Source: Liolophura sinensis
Taxonomy: Eukaryota; Mollusca; Polyplacophora; Chitonida; Chitonidae
Reading direction: 5' to 3'
Assembly: GCF_032854445.1 (NCBI RefSeq)
Contig: NC_088304.1
Span: 29,765,732-29,829,731, forward strand
Length of the DNA: 64,000 nucleotides
The translations under genes were made by a program, and so were the position numbers. The notes beneath the pieces are model-generated. The model made no database searches and was not told the DNA's origin. It saw only the letters and a list, made by a program, of their open reading frames with translations. This document shows positions 23,763 to 34,209 of this stretch, in pieces (position 1 is the stretch's first letter; every line of letters begins with the position of its first letter).

Positions 23763-24775
23763 ATGTCGAAGGCGGAAGTTGTCGAAACAGAAAGAGGTAA
23801 GTTTCTGCACCAAAAGTAATATCCCCTTTATTTGCATGCACTTTTATGCAATGAAAAAATACAGTATTCATTTTTTGGGTGTTTTTAACCCAACTTAAGG
23901 ATATTTTCTACGTTCTTTTTACATCTGTGACAACAGCCGTACATGTGCCTATGGATGAATGAAAATCTCATCTCAGTTTTGATTTACCTATTGTTAGTTA
24001 ACATCTTCAGATTTCTTGAAAATGAATGTTGGCTGATCATAAATATATACGGCGACTCGAAAGAGATCACCTCTTCCTTTCTTCCTTGGCAAATAAAACA
24101 ATGACAGAGGGCGGCTCATTACCGATGAGGTCATGGGACAGAATCTATCTCCGGTTACTCAGGACGCAGAGTTAAGGAAGCCGATTCGGGAGGTACCAAG
24201 CGAGGTTCGTGGAAAATGCGCATAAAATAAAATGTGCATAAAATATAAAATAAAGTGTGGATACAATAAAATAAAATACTCCACATGACAACTTGTTCAA
24301 GTAACGTGAGTGATATAGCTCATGTATTACACTCTAAATGCTAATGCGTTTACATTATACCGTGTTTTATGAGTGGTGCTAGATTAGAATGTGTTACCAC
24401 AAAACACAGTCATGTTATCCACATCACTTAGTTCGTTACACCAACAAAAGTATGTCATACAGAACAGATTGCAGTAGGAGTTTAACCTATCCTGCAATCA
24501 TTCGGAAGACGTGCTATTCTATCAGTTTAACAGGTATGATTTTAGAGCTGCATTGTCACTGTTACAGTTTCTCTTTAGTACCAGATTGCGCAATGACAAT
24601 ACACGTTGAACCACAGGTCACGAATAATACTTTTAAACAAAGCCAAAGGATCCCGCACAGGAAGTATGTGGTGCTTAGGCCGAGCGGAAGTGGTGAGGGA
24701 TACAGAATTCACTCAGCCCATGGTTTTCTCTGCATACAGGAAGCCGCCTTGACGGTGTGGGTCTATGGTCTATAA
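23763..24775 (+). CDS. putative three-exon small protein
   Basis: Hypothetical model from splice signals. Exon 1 (23763-23796) begins MSKAEVVETER and ends at a strong donor, GAG|GTAAGT. Exon 2 (24110-24192) follows a pyrimidine tract and gacagag, is open in the matching phase, and includes LITDEVMGQN. Its donor GAG|GTACCA is weak. Exon 3 (24740-24775) follows a strong acceptor (ttctctgcatacag), is open in phase and ends EAALTVWVYGL and stop. An AATAAA at 24818 follows by 43 bases. The product would be about 50 residues, acidic in its first part, with no signal peptide. I do not recognise it. The start context is poor (T at -3) and an alternative acceptor two bases earlier suits a different start. 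Chance cannot be excluded. Confidence 0.3.
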
Positions 24776-24817
24776 GTCTCACGTAGCCTGTCCAAGCGGA
24801 GGCTAATGTTCGGAGAT

Positions 24818-24823
24818 AATAAA
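24818..24823 (+). terminator. candidate polyA signal
   Basis: AATAAA, 43 bases after the stop of the putative micro-gene. Confidence 0.3.
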
Positions 24824-25119
24824 AGAAGGCTACATCACATGTTTTGTCACTACATGATGGTTTTGCCGTAATTACAGGACACGGTCATTTCCCTTAACCA
24901 TAGACTAGACTCACATGGAACCAGTCAGATCTTTATATTGTGAAATGTTAAACGGTTATGCAACTATGGTTTCCATGGTTAACTTATCGTCCATTTCATT
25001 TGTTTCTTCCTGTTATGTCAGAAAATGTACCGAAAACTCCCATAAATAGTTTACCAGCGTTGTATCCCTCATGTCAATAAAATCTCCGCATCGATTGCAC
25101 ATGGCAATGATACATAAGC

Positions 25120-25612
25120 ATCCCACAAAGTAATGGAATATAAGTATCCCCTGTGTCAAAGAATAATAAGTATACCATATTCCAATGAAACATAAGCATC
25201 CCACATTCCAGTGAAATGCAAATAACTCATATGCCAGTGAAATATAAGTATTCCCTGTGTCAAAGAATTATAAGTATACCATATTCCAGTGAAATATAAG
25301 TATCCCCTGTGTCAAAGAATTTTAAGTATTCCACATGCCAGTGAAATATAAGCATACCCTGTGTCAAAGAATTATAAGTATACCACATGCCAGTGAAATA
25401 TAAGCATACCCTGTGTCAAAGAATTATAAGTATACCACATGCCAGTGAAATATAAGCATACCCTGTGTCAAAGAATAATAAGTATACCACATGCCAGTGA
25501 AATATAAGTTTCCCCTGTGTCAAAGAATAATAAGTATACCACATGCCAGTGAAATATAAGTATCCCCTGCATCAAAGAATAATAAGTATACCACATTCCC
25601 ACTGGAGGTTTG
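25120..25612. repeat. minisatellite, 52-bp unit built from two 26-mers
   Basis: ccagtgaaatataagtatcc and tcaaagaataataagtatac alternate. The full unit repeats every 52 bases (for example 25338, 25390), about nine times. The two halves share taagtatncc at the same place, showing an older 26-base unit. Confidence 0.95.
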
Positions 25613-25759
25613 TGCTGTAAGTAGCCTGCAGGCTATGGGTTTCTGGCCACTACAGGCGTGCTCCATAAGGTGTCTCTGGTGGGTTTCTAGCCCACTGGAA
25701 GTTCGTTCCTTAATATAATTAAAGACGTACAGTATACAGAGAAAGTCAAGAGCATCGAC
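25613..25759. repeat. decayed units of the 60-bp array
   Basis: cactggaggtttgt, gggtttctagcccactgg and ttccttaatataatt are diverged versions of the unit that is regular from about 25770 on. Confidence 0.5.
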
Positions 25760-26160
25760 GGGCACTGGGGGCTTGTTTCGTAATGCAGTTGTCCACAGAC
25801 TGTATTTCGTGGGTTCCTCATCCACTGAAAGTTTGTTCCTTAATGCAGTTGTCCACAAACTGTATTTCGTGGGTTCCTCGTTCAATGGAGGTTTGTCCCT
25901 TAATGCAGTTGTCCACAGACTGTATTTCGTGGGTTCCTCATCCACTGAAAGTTTGTTCCTTAATGCAGTTGTCCACAGACTGTACTTCTTGGGTTCCTCG
26001 TTCACTGGAGGTTTGATCCTTAATGCAGTTGTCCACAGACTGTATTTCGTGGGTTCCTCGTTCACTGGAGGTTTGTTCCTTAATGCAGTTGTCCACAGAC
26101 TGTATTTCGTGGGTTCCTCGTTCACTGGAGGTTTGTTCCTTAATGCAGTTGTTCACAGGG
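25760..26160. repeat. minisatellite, 60-bp unit, 6-7 copies
   Basis: ttaatgcagttgtccacaga and ctgtatttcgtgggttcctc repeat exactly every 60 bases. Four of the six frames are open through the array because 60 is a multiple of three and the unit has no stop in those frames; a 20-residue peptide period results. No start context or splice signal supports translation. Confidence 0.97.
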
Positions 26161-26164
26161 GGTC

Positions 26165-26579
26165 TCTGGAGGCTTTCACGTCCACTGGAGGTTTGTTCGA
26201 TAAGTTCGGAAACCAAAACCAATGTTAAAACTCCCTGGTAATATTTCACTGCAAACCGGGCATTTTTGGTGCACAGGTAAATGCATGGTATGAAAACAAA
26301 TGGAAATTTTCTAAACTTGGGGCAGATATGTTTTTTCAGAGGTAAAAGTGAGAAGGTGTCAGGTAGTGATGAGTCTCCGAGTGACGTCGGTTGGCATTGC
26401 CAGGTATGCCCTATCTGCTGACAGGCAAAGGTCCAGATTTTGAGGGTCAACACATGTCTAGATTTTTATTATTGCCTTCTTACCGGTTGGAAAGGTTGGT
26501 ACGAAAGCTTAGTTTCCATGGGATGTTTACATTGCCCCTTGTGGAAAATGAATAGGATATAAGCGTCAATTCCAACATT
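26165..26579. other. non-coding region
   Basis: No supported feature. Confidence 0.4.
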
Positions 26580-26890
26580 CATATACCATTCGTAGTCCGT
26601 AAAAGGCGTTCCAAGTCGACAATCGCAAGATCCATTTCCAAAACAACGTTTAACACTAACTCCCAAAGACAAAGGTATGTAAGAAATTGTACAAGTAAGA
26701 AATAAAGCCGGTAACACACAAGAGAGAAGCGGTCATAAGTTTTCAATGATGCCGGGCAGACAATGAATATTCCAGGCATAAATTCCATATCAAAGTTCAA
26801 ATTCATAGTCCGTGAATGAGTTCCAGGTCAAATAACAATTAAACAAGTATCTCAGTGGCGCTTTAATTGCAACTGTTCATAAAGGTATCA
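26580..26890. repeat. dispersed repeat, copy 2
   Basis: Matches 19795-20085: caagtcgacaatcgcaag, ttccaaaacaac, ttcaatgatgccgggc, atattccaggc and taattgcaactgttcata, in the same order. A local partial duplication (catagtccgtgaatgag) is at 26805. Confidence 0.6.
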
Positions 26891-27244
26891 TGCTGATGTA
26901 ATGAGCAAGGCTACCTTTACGGCCCCCAGCCCCAGGTTAAGCGGTATTAGATACAGTTTGAAAATGACGACCGTTACAGACCCTAACCGATAAGATTGTG
27001 ATTCAAAAGTAACGGACGATTACGTCTTTCCCGTTAATATGTTAAGATCTCATGCTGCAAGAGGCGTCATGTTACATATGACATACAAGATAGACGGTTA
27101 CGCTGGGCAGCCAGCGCCATCTATGTTGCTAAATACCATGTACGTGATAGATATGTACATAGTGATAACAGCGTCGTCTATGTGGTTGATCACAATGCAG
27201 GTCCCCAGAGATTCCAAACGCTCTGTCCACACCTGCCAACGAGA

Positions 27245-28640
27245 GTGTTATACTCATTGTAAAATTTGAGAAACTTAGAATGAAGGCGTTTGATGGAGTA
27301 TCCTTAACAAACTAGTTTTTGAACTAACAACTTGTGACGCAGATTAAAGTCATCACAATTAACGCAAGATCTGACAAATGCTACAAGGCGGGATATGTAT
27401 ACGCCATATGCAGGACCCTTTGGTATCTTGCTATCTAAATAAGGATAATTTACAATATCAAAATTGAAATTATCTCTTTTGTCGTAAAGGCGGCGTGAAA
27501 GTAGACCTTGATCGTCTTTGTACAAATCTAGATCCAAATAAGATGTACCATCAGGACTATCTGTTGTCTCCTTTAAACCCAATGAAGGCGGATAGATTTC
27601 CTTCACCGCTTCAGCAATATGTGGGTTATATAACGCAAGTAGATCATCAATATACCGCTTGGTAAATGAAAAGGATCGATCCTTAAAGATATTACTTTTA
27701 AGTAATCTCTGCATATAGTCGTATTCATATGAAAACAGGTATAGGTCTGCCAAAAGAGGCGCACATTGGAAAATCTATGCACATTTGGTAAATGGTATCT
27801 CCTAATTTCACATAGATGTTATTACTGAGAAATTCAAGTAATTCAATAAATAATGTAACATCCCATGAGTGGTAACCTTTATAAAGAGTAGAACTAAAGA
27901 AAGCCTTATTGCTTCTGACGTTAATGTAACGGTGACCTGTTTTAGTAAATACCGAGACAATTAACGACGATATTCTTTCAATAAGATCTTTGTAAGGAAT
28001 CGTAGTATAGAGAGTAGAGAAATCCCATGTGGATACGTCTTTGTAAAGTATATGCATATGAGCATCAAGTTCTTCTGTAAGATGTTTGGAGTTGTTAAGA
28101 ATCCACATGCAGTTGACATCTGAATTTTTTGTTATGGCACAGCAATACTGATTCCAAAATGACTTTACTTCTTGTAACGCTCTCGTAAGTAGGGTTGACA
28201 AGAGTTTGGTGGTACAGCTTCTTGAACCCGCAATAAATCGAGCCTTGTATAGGGATTTATGCATTTTAGGAATCCAGTAAAGTTGTGGTATTTCTCTATG
28301 ATGGGTAGGTATATTTATGCGCCTTTCTTTAAGAAAGATTTTGTGTTTGTTAAATAGTTCCTCCAGAGTACATGTAGTAGCAGAATACGTGGATGTCGTT
28401 GTAGATGCACATGGCTCTTGAACAAGAATTTGATAATAATAATTCTTGCAAATAAAGATGACATTATTAGGAGCCTTGTCTGCTACAGTGATGACAAATT
28501 TACTATGAAGGTCAGCGAGTGTTTCTTGCACAGTGGGATCCTTCAGAACCTGTTTAACCTTAGGTAGAGCATCAATGTCTAGACGGTGTATAGTTAAACT
28601 AACCTTCTTTTTGACAATCTCAAGCCCTGAGCAGTTTATG
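27245..28640 (-). pseudogene. Penelope-like element reverse transcriptase, broken
   Basis: Reverse-strand relic of a Penelope-like retroelement RT. Reading along it: INCSGLEIVKKKV and HRLDIDALPKVKQVL, ADKAPNNVIFICK, YWIPKMHK, RFIAGS, DFSTLYTTIP (first catalytic Asp), LLEFLSNNIYV, then PLLADLYLFSYE, RYIDDLL (other two catalytic Asp), SYLDLDLY and KRDNFNFDI. The frame breaks near 27750, where about 11 bases seem to be missing between FPM and CAPLLAD. A TAA at 27304-27306 stands where the frame continues as GYSIKRLHSKF. No GIY-YIG endonuclease is seen downstream, so the copy is truncated. Not active in this state. Confidence 0.85.
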
Positions 28641-29392
28641 CCTGAGGGATTGTATCTCTGGTGCCGATCACGTTCACTCTAGGGAGTGTCTTTTTCACAA
28701 GTCTTCCCAGGGGGACGTTCCCATTCGAGGGTTTCTTGTCATGGGTCGTTTGTCCAATGCGGGTTTTGTCTTTATGTTCCTTTTTTACAACGGACCTTTT
28801 GTCTGCAGGGTTTAATCGATGGCAAGTTTGTGAAGTTAATGACCTCAAAAGATTGAAGTGCAACGACACTGAGCAAAGAAACATCCCCGGTAACGATAGC
28901 GACTACATTATTACGGCTGGAAAAGTTTCATCATTCATGTCATAAGTTACTATGCAATATGTGAAATAAAGATAGGAATATCACGCTAAATGGTATTATG
29001 CCCCATAATAACTCTAAAACTTTTTTACAACAGCAACGATGTGGAGATTCTAATTCGATATGTTTAAGTAATAGTGATCAATGCTATCAGCTTTAGGTGG
29101 CATGGAAATACGGGCCGCACAGTAGTTTTCTGAAAGTATAGGTGAGCGGATATTTGATTTGTTTGAGGTAATATATGTGTTTGTCTAATTTGTAATTTGT
29201 TACGGTTTAAACATTTACATGATCGGTTTGAGAAAGACCCTGCCTGAGATAAATTGACAAGAAGTCGTATATCACTGGCTACGTGTAACCATTTGCCAAC
29301 TATCACACTGTTTTCGCTCCTCTAGTTTACCTCACTCTGTTGTTTTGAGGAGAATATCTGATTCTACTTTCTTGGTGACATTTTTAATACAG
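28641..29392. other. flank of the Penelope-like relic
   Basis: An open stretch on the reverse strand (28636-28884) with many Lys and Arg adjoins the RT and may be its decayed N-terminal region. Otherwise no feature seen. Confidence 0.35.
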
Positions 29393-29501
29393 CAGCTGGC
29401 AAACTCAGAACCAGTTGAAGTTGTTTACCCCGAGAGTTATCAACCTTGGCATTTTTCAACAGTGTAAAGATTTGACAACATTCATCCGTAACTTTGAACA
29501 T
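29393..29501 (+). CDS. candidate coding exon
   Basis: A 109-base segment between a good acceptor (acatttttaatacag) and a perfect GTAAGT donor (29502). One frame is open throughout, starting in phase 2, with LKLFTPRVINLGIF and TFIRNFEH. A second frame is open for 24 codons and ends in a stop (NSEPVEVVYPESYQPWH), so a terminal exon is the alternative. No known family recognised. It could be the upstream exon of the segments at 31101 and 32189. Confidence 0.35.
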
Positions 29502-29574
29502 GTAAGTACTTTTGTAAGGTTGCCACAGCATCAATGCATAGGTATGTGTACGTGTCGGTATGCTTGGACTTGAC

Positions 29575-29880
29575 GTCGTACTAAACCGTTTTTTTTAGCC
29601 ATATGACGACAAGGAGTCATCAGGTGTGTACACATACCGTGTCTTTTTGTAGCCGATCTACCTCCATTGAAGTATCATACCGAAGACACCAAACATGACA
29701 TCCCACTCTGTAACATTAAACTCACACCGGACCAACCAATCATATTTTTTCTAACCTGGCAGTGCTAAACGCCAAGCAATGCAACAACAAGAGTTTTATA
29801 TGACCCGACCTGGGTTCGATCTCAGACAAACGCTGTTTCCATTAGGCGAAGTGGTTGCCAAGGTATGGAGGTATAACGGG
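29575..29880 (-). mobile_element. SINE-2, nearly full length
   Basis: On the reverse strand a tRNA-like head (cttcgcctaatggaaacagc and gagatcgaacccaggtcgg) is followed by the family's middle (gatgtcatgtttggtgtctt, cggtatgatact) and a 3' part (gtcgtcatatggc, gtacgacgtcaagtccaagc). Order and content agree with the copies at 36895 and 50318. Confidence 0.75.
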
Positions 29881-31100
29881 TCGCAGTTCTTGGCCTACGA
29901 GTAACTCTTAATGCGAGAGGAATTACATTATGCCACATATGACTGAGTATGACATAATACTTCGCCCTCTCCAGTATGAGTAACTCAACAAAGAAAACAA
30001 GTAATTCTTGTACGCACAGCTTATGAGAATGTTACATATTTGTGGTTTTCTTTTAAAAAAAACTTGTTGGCTTTTTTTCTTGCTTAGGTCATGTCATAAA
30101 CTTAGGATAAAACTGTATTGAAGTCGTTATCTCATTAAAATGTTTTTTTATCTGAATTCTTCAAAGTGAGAAGTTTTAAAATGGAGAAAGCCATAAAAAG
30201 TTGCCTATACTGTGGGCGCAAACAGGTTGAGAAGTGATCACTGGATTATCCATGACAATCTTACCTTAACATGCAAGTGTTATATCCTCGCTGAAACAAT
30301 AAGTGCATTTGTTATAAAACAAATGGGGACGAAACTCGACAAAGGCCTTAGCATTACATTTTGGTAAATAGAGTTGCTAATATCAGTGAACAGTGTGACA
30401 ACAAGCCCATGTCGTTGCCAGAGAACGAGCACCTTTACACGTCTTACACAACAGTGAGCTATACTCAGAAGTGTAGATACCGATGTGTGATATCGTGACT
30501 GAGTCTCACGTTCTATATTGCATTCGAATTTTCCGTGTGAAAAAGCGAAACGAGAATTGGAGAACTTATCATTTAGAATATCACAGATTACAGCGCTAAT
30601 CTAGCGTGGTTTTTGCTAATCTTGATTTTCTTGTTCACAACGCGCGTCTTTCACGAAAAACGCCGTCCCCCTAAACATAGAAAAGTGAGATAAGCGGTAT
30701 CTACTCGAGCCTTATGTTATAATTCGATTATTTTAATAATGTAATAATAATACCTTCGAGCGAGTTTCTAAACCAACAAGATTGGTGACCAACGTCCTTT
30801 TGTTCTCAACTGCTTATTCTCGAGCCCAAAAATGCCTTGCAGCATAAAATCGGAAATGAGCGAAAATCCTAACCATTTTATTTCTACATGTATACAAAAA
30901 CATGAACGCGAACTTGAAAATCACTTGAGTGGCCTAAGCTGCAGAAGCGACGTTTATCTTAATGTATACGTGCAATCTCTCTTTAGAAGAGGCGAAAATA
31001 AAATCATGTCCAGTGTAAATGTGTGGGGTGTTTTTTCTCTATCTCCCTGTCTGTCTTGTCTGTTCGTCATCCTGTCTGTCACACTGAAACGTGTCACGAG
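29881..31100. other. non-coding, possible intron
   Basis: Contains a T/C-rich tract at 31028-31080 leading to the next candidate exon, and a short CxxC-encoding frame (ATG at 30180) without good splice sites. No repeat family recognised. Confidence 0.35.
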
Positions 31101-31288
31101 TCCACGGTCGACTCGGCTTCATTGTGTTCGAGCCTGCCACAGTTGATGAGAGTCATCCGCCCCCAGCAGTCTTCGTCAAGTTAACCGCGGGGGCTCCATG
31201 TCCAACCGAACAGCCGTGTGATCACGGGGCAAATATCCACGTTCACTTGGGGAATTGGTCTCCGGGTACAGAGTCCATTGCTATCAAA
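31101..31288 (+). CDS. candidate coding exon
   Basis: A strong pyrimidine tract (31028-31080) precedes an open frame with protein-like composition: GRLGFIVFEPATVDE, AVFVKLTAGAPCP and NIHVHLGNWSPG. Two acceptors are possible, after 31100 or after 31132. The latter keeps phase with the end of the exon at 29501. The frame meets TAG just past a weak donor, AAA|GTGTAG, at 31289. The composition suggests a secreted beta-rich domain, which is a guess. No family recognised. Confidence 0.4.
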
Positions 31289-32188
31289 GTGTAGGTATCA
31301 CATAGATATGGAGTTTTGATTACGGATACTGTACATGTATACAAATGGCTGTAATGGGTGTACAGGCATCTGTATATCAGTGTATACGGTTGTGATACGC
31401 ACCAGGGACTTCCACCAGTCAAGACAGTCACGCTACATAGATGGTGTCGTTCTGTTGGGCATTGAAAGAGACACTCAGGTAAGGTTGTAGATCAAACAAC
31501 GCACTTTTTAAAATCATCCTGTATACATGATGTAGGCTTTGTTCTTGGGTTTGTTCACAGCTTTTTTCATTCACAAATGGCTAAAAGTAGTCTCTATCTC
31601 TGTAAAACTCTGCGGTGGTTTTGTACTTACATACCATTCGAGAAAGTTTCACAATTTAGTGCTTGTTGTGTTGTTTAATGTATTTTGTTCCATAATTGTA
31701 ACGAAAGAACGCGCAATTGTTGATGGGTGGAAAGCTTTCCTGTTAGAGGAAAATAATTTGAAAAAGAAAACTGTATGGAAGTACAGACATTGTTCAGTCT
31801 GTTTAAATAATGGCTTACATAATTTATAAACATCTATATAACCCAGGCACAAATTTCATCTTGGTGACATGTTTGTTAAAACAAACCGCCTGCCTTAGCC
31901 GGGTTCAAAACAAACACGATATTAACACGCTATCCAACACGGACAACACAAATAAATAAATTTAAATGGCGAAATATTAAAAGCTGGCTATATATATTTG
32001 ACTCGGACAATACCTCGTTCTCAAAATAACCAACGCCTGGCTTAAAAAACACTTCTTTCTGTGGTGAACAAATTTTTAGGATGGGCTGACTTCCGTGTTA
32101 AATTACAATGATTAATTATTTTTTACATGATTTGTTTGTTTTTCGTTTCCAATTAAAACCTATCCTATAATGTGTTTTCCATGTCCAG

Positions 32189-32321
32189 TACCCTCTGTGG
32201 AATTCCACAGGCTTAGTTCACGTGGCGGGATATGTTGACGGAACCCTGTCGTTCCCGTCCTTCAGGATTGTAGTAGCCTACGCGGATGACCCGAGCGACT
32301 GGGACACGTTTGGCCTACATC
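32189..32321 (+). CDS. candidate coding exon
   Basis: A 133-base segment between an acceptor (ttttccatgtccag) and a good donor (C|GTATGT). It is open in the frame that phase 0 from the exon at 31288 predicts: YPLWNSTGLVHVAGYVDGT, SFPSFRIVVAY and DPSDWDTFGLH. An NST sequon fits a secreted protein. It ends in phase 1. The codon use and lack of stops over the whole span make this the best of the candidate exons. No family recognised. Confidence 0.5.
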
Positions 32322-32627
32322 GTATGTATGTATGCTATCGTCGCACTTAACCATTTGCCAGTCCTCGTTATATCGTATACAATCCTATAGTATTACGTCT
32401 GACATTATAACGGTATTTAACATCTATCTGACAGGCTATCAACCTGTTATGTGCACTGGAATGTCAAACACCAGTGACGAGAGTTATTGTTGTAAATGCC
32501 ATGTGTTAACAATTCGCTTCATATAGAAACGCAAGATTTATATTTGTCTGCCTGTATTCTCCATTCGCGCATTGTTTTAAGTCATATATACTCCGTACGC
32601 CGTATACTGCATATTAATCATCATCAG

Positions 32628-32665
32628 GTCTCTACAACACTTGTGACTACTACACCAGACCCTAA
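32628..32665 (+). CDS. candidate terminal exon
   Basis: After the acceptor atcatcatcag the phase left by the previous exon gives RLYNTCDYYTRP and a stop at 32663-32665. An alternative continuation in the same phase is 32435 on, after tatctgacag, reading YQPVMCTGMSN. I cannot tell which is used, and no clear polyA signal follows. Confidence 0.3.
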
Positions 32666-33550
32666 AGGAACTGTTGTGTGATATACGTATTCCATTTGTG
32701 TATAGCTCTACAAACGCTCACAAACTCTCACAAACGCTCTGTATTTAATACATGTCATCTGTTCACAATTAGATATTTTGAAACTTGAGAACAGAGGGCA
32801 TACAATATATGTCTGCATGTACATATGCTCCCACGTTGTCGTTTGTCAGACTACATGTGCACATCCTGAAGTAATTTAAAATACACTTACGAACCTGAAA
32901 TCACGAGGTTTTATGTGATTTAGTAGGAGCTCAGTGCAGTTTTTTTTATCTCCATGAATTTGTACAGCTGTATAGGGATTGCATGTATATGAGTTCTTCT
33001 TATCACTGGGTCAACGAGCACCGCATTGTCGGTCTGTCAATATCATTCCTATCAAGAAATCTCCTGTAAGGGTTCGTTCTAAAAAGCTGTCTCAACGATG
33101 CGTTTATCGCCTTTGTCATGGTGATGTATCTCTTCATGGGGTGTTGTCATGGAGATTGTGCCAGTTTGTTACACAGAGTTACATAAGAATCGTAATTCAG
33201 TGTTACGTAATGTTATTCACAAGTCATATGGCTTTTTGTCGTTTACCTAGAAACCATTGACTTCTGAAAGAAGTTACGAGAAATCTGAGGTTTTGTCCAG
33301 TGACGCATTGTTATCTGGAGTCAGTCAAAATGCATCTGGCAATGTATAATGCAACCCAGTTATCCAGAGATTTTTTTACCTAATTGCTCTGACCTGCAGT
33401 TTCCCTTAAAAGGTTTGTTAGGCATTATATATGTTTCATTCTGCACAAAGCATACAGTACGGTACCATTTCTGTTACAAATTTCCATCACAAATCATGCT
33501 GCTCTGGTTACAGAAATGTTAATTCACTGTCGATAACATTTAAGCTTCTT
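32666..33550. other. non-coding region
   Basis: A 93-codon chance frame (32979-33260) has no recognisable domain. Nothing else seen. Confidence 0.4.
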
Positions 33551-34034
33551 ATCTTGCTGTAAGTATATCAGAAGTTGTATATGTCACCACGACCGTAAGT
33601 ATATTAGAAGTTGTACATGTCACCACGACTGTAAGTATATCATAAGTTGTATATGTCACAACGACTGTAAGTATATCATAAGTTCTGTATGTCATTACGA
33701 CTGTAAGTATATCAGAAGTTGTGTATGTCACCACCACTGTAAGTATATCAGAAGTTGTAGATATCACCACGACTGTAAGTATGTCAGAAGTTGTATATGT
33801 CACCACGACTTTAAGTATATCAGAAGTTGTATATGTCGCCACGACTGTAAGTGTATCAGAAGTTGTGTATGTCACCACCACTGTAAGTATATCAAAAGTT
33901 GTATATATCACCACAACTGTAAGTATATCAAAAGTTGTATATGTCACCACGACTGTAAGTATATTAGAAGTTGTGTATGTCACCACGACTGTAAGTATAT
34001 CAAAAGTTGTATATATCACCAGCACTGTAAGTTC
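33551..34034. repeat. minisatellite, 36-bp unit, 14 copies in perfect phase
   Basis: GTAAGT recurs at 33559, 33595, 33631, 33667, 33703, 33739, 33775, 33847, 33883, 33919, 33955, 33991 and 34027. The 33811 copy reads TTAAGT. All are exactly 36 bases apart, so no unit has gained or lost a base. The unit is gtaagtatatcagaagttgt followed by atatgtcaccacgact. Frames of 189 codons (-) and 106 codons (+) result from the unit length and are not evidence for a gene. Confidence 0.98.
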
Positions 34035-34122
34035 ATGGTGACATTTCAGTTCCACACTTGTCTGTACAACTGAATTATACATTGAGTTCAACATTATGCC
34101 GAGTTTCCACTTTGGCAAAAAT

Positions 34123-34209
34123 TCAGCATGAGGAAGCCAGCATGAGCTGGACTTGAACTCACAGCGACCGCATTGGTGAGAGACTCCTGGGTCATTACGC
34201 TGCGCTAGT
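34123..34209 (-). mobile_element. SINE-1 head fragment
   Basis: Only the tRNA-like 5' part: gccagcatgagctggacttg, aactcacagcgaccgc and gggtcattacgctgcgctag. Confidence 0.8.

Noticed and set aside
24389-24775. 128-codon frame
   Set aside because: Only its last 12 codons, after a strong acceptor, look usable; the start is not protein-like.
25520-26453. Frames of 201, 171 and 151 codons
   Set aside because: Produced by the 60-bp array; four frames open at once is a sign of the repeat rather than of coding.
33551-34034. CRISPR-like regular array
   Set aside because: Units are contiguous with no unique spacers, and the window is animal DNA.
33549-34118. 189-codon reverse frame with YTTSDILTVVV repeats
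   Set aside because: Produced by the 36-bp array.
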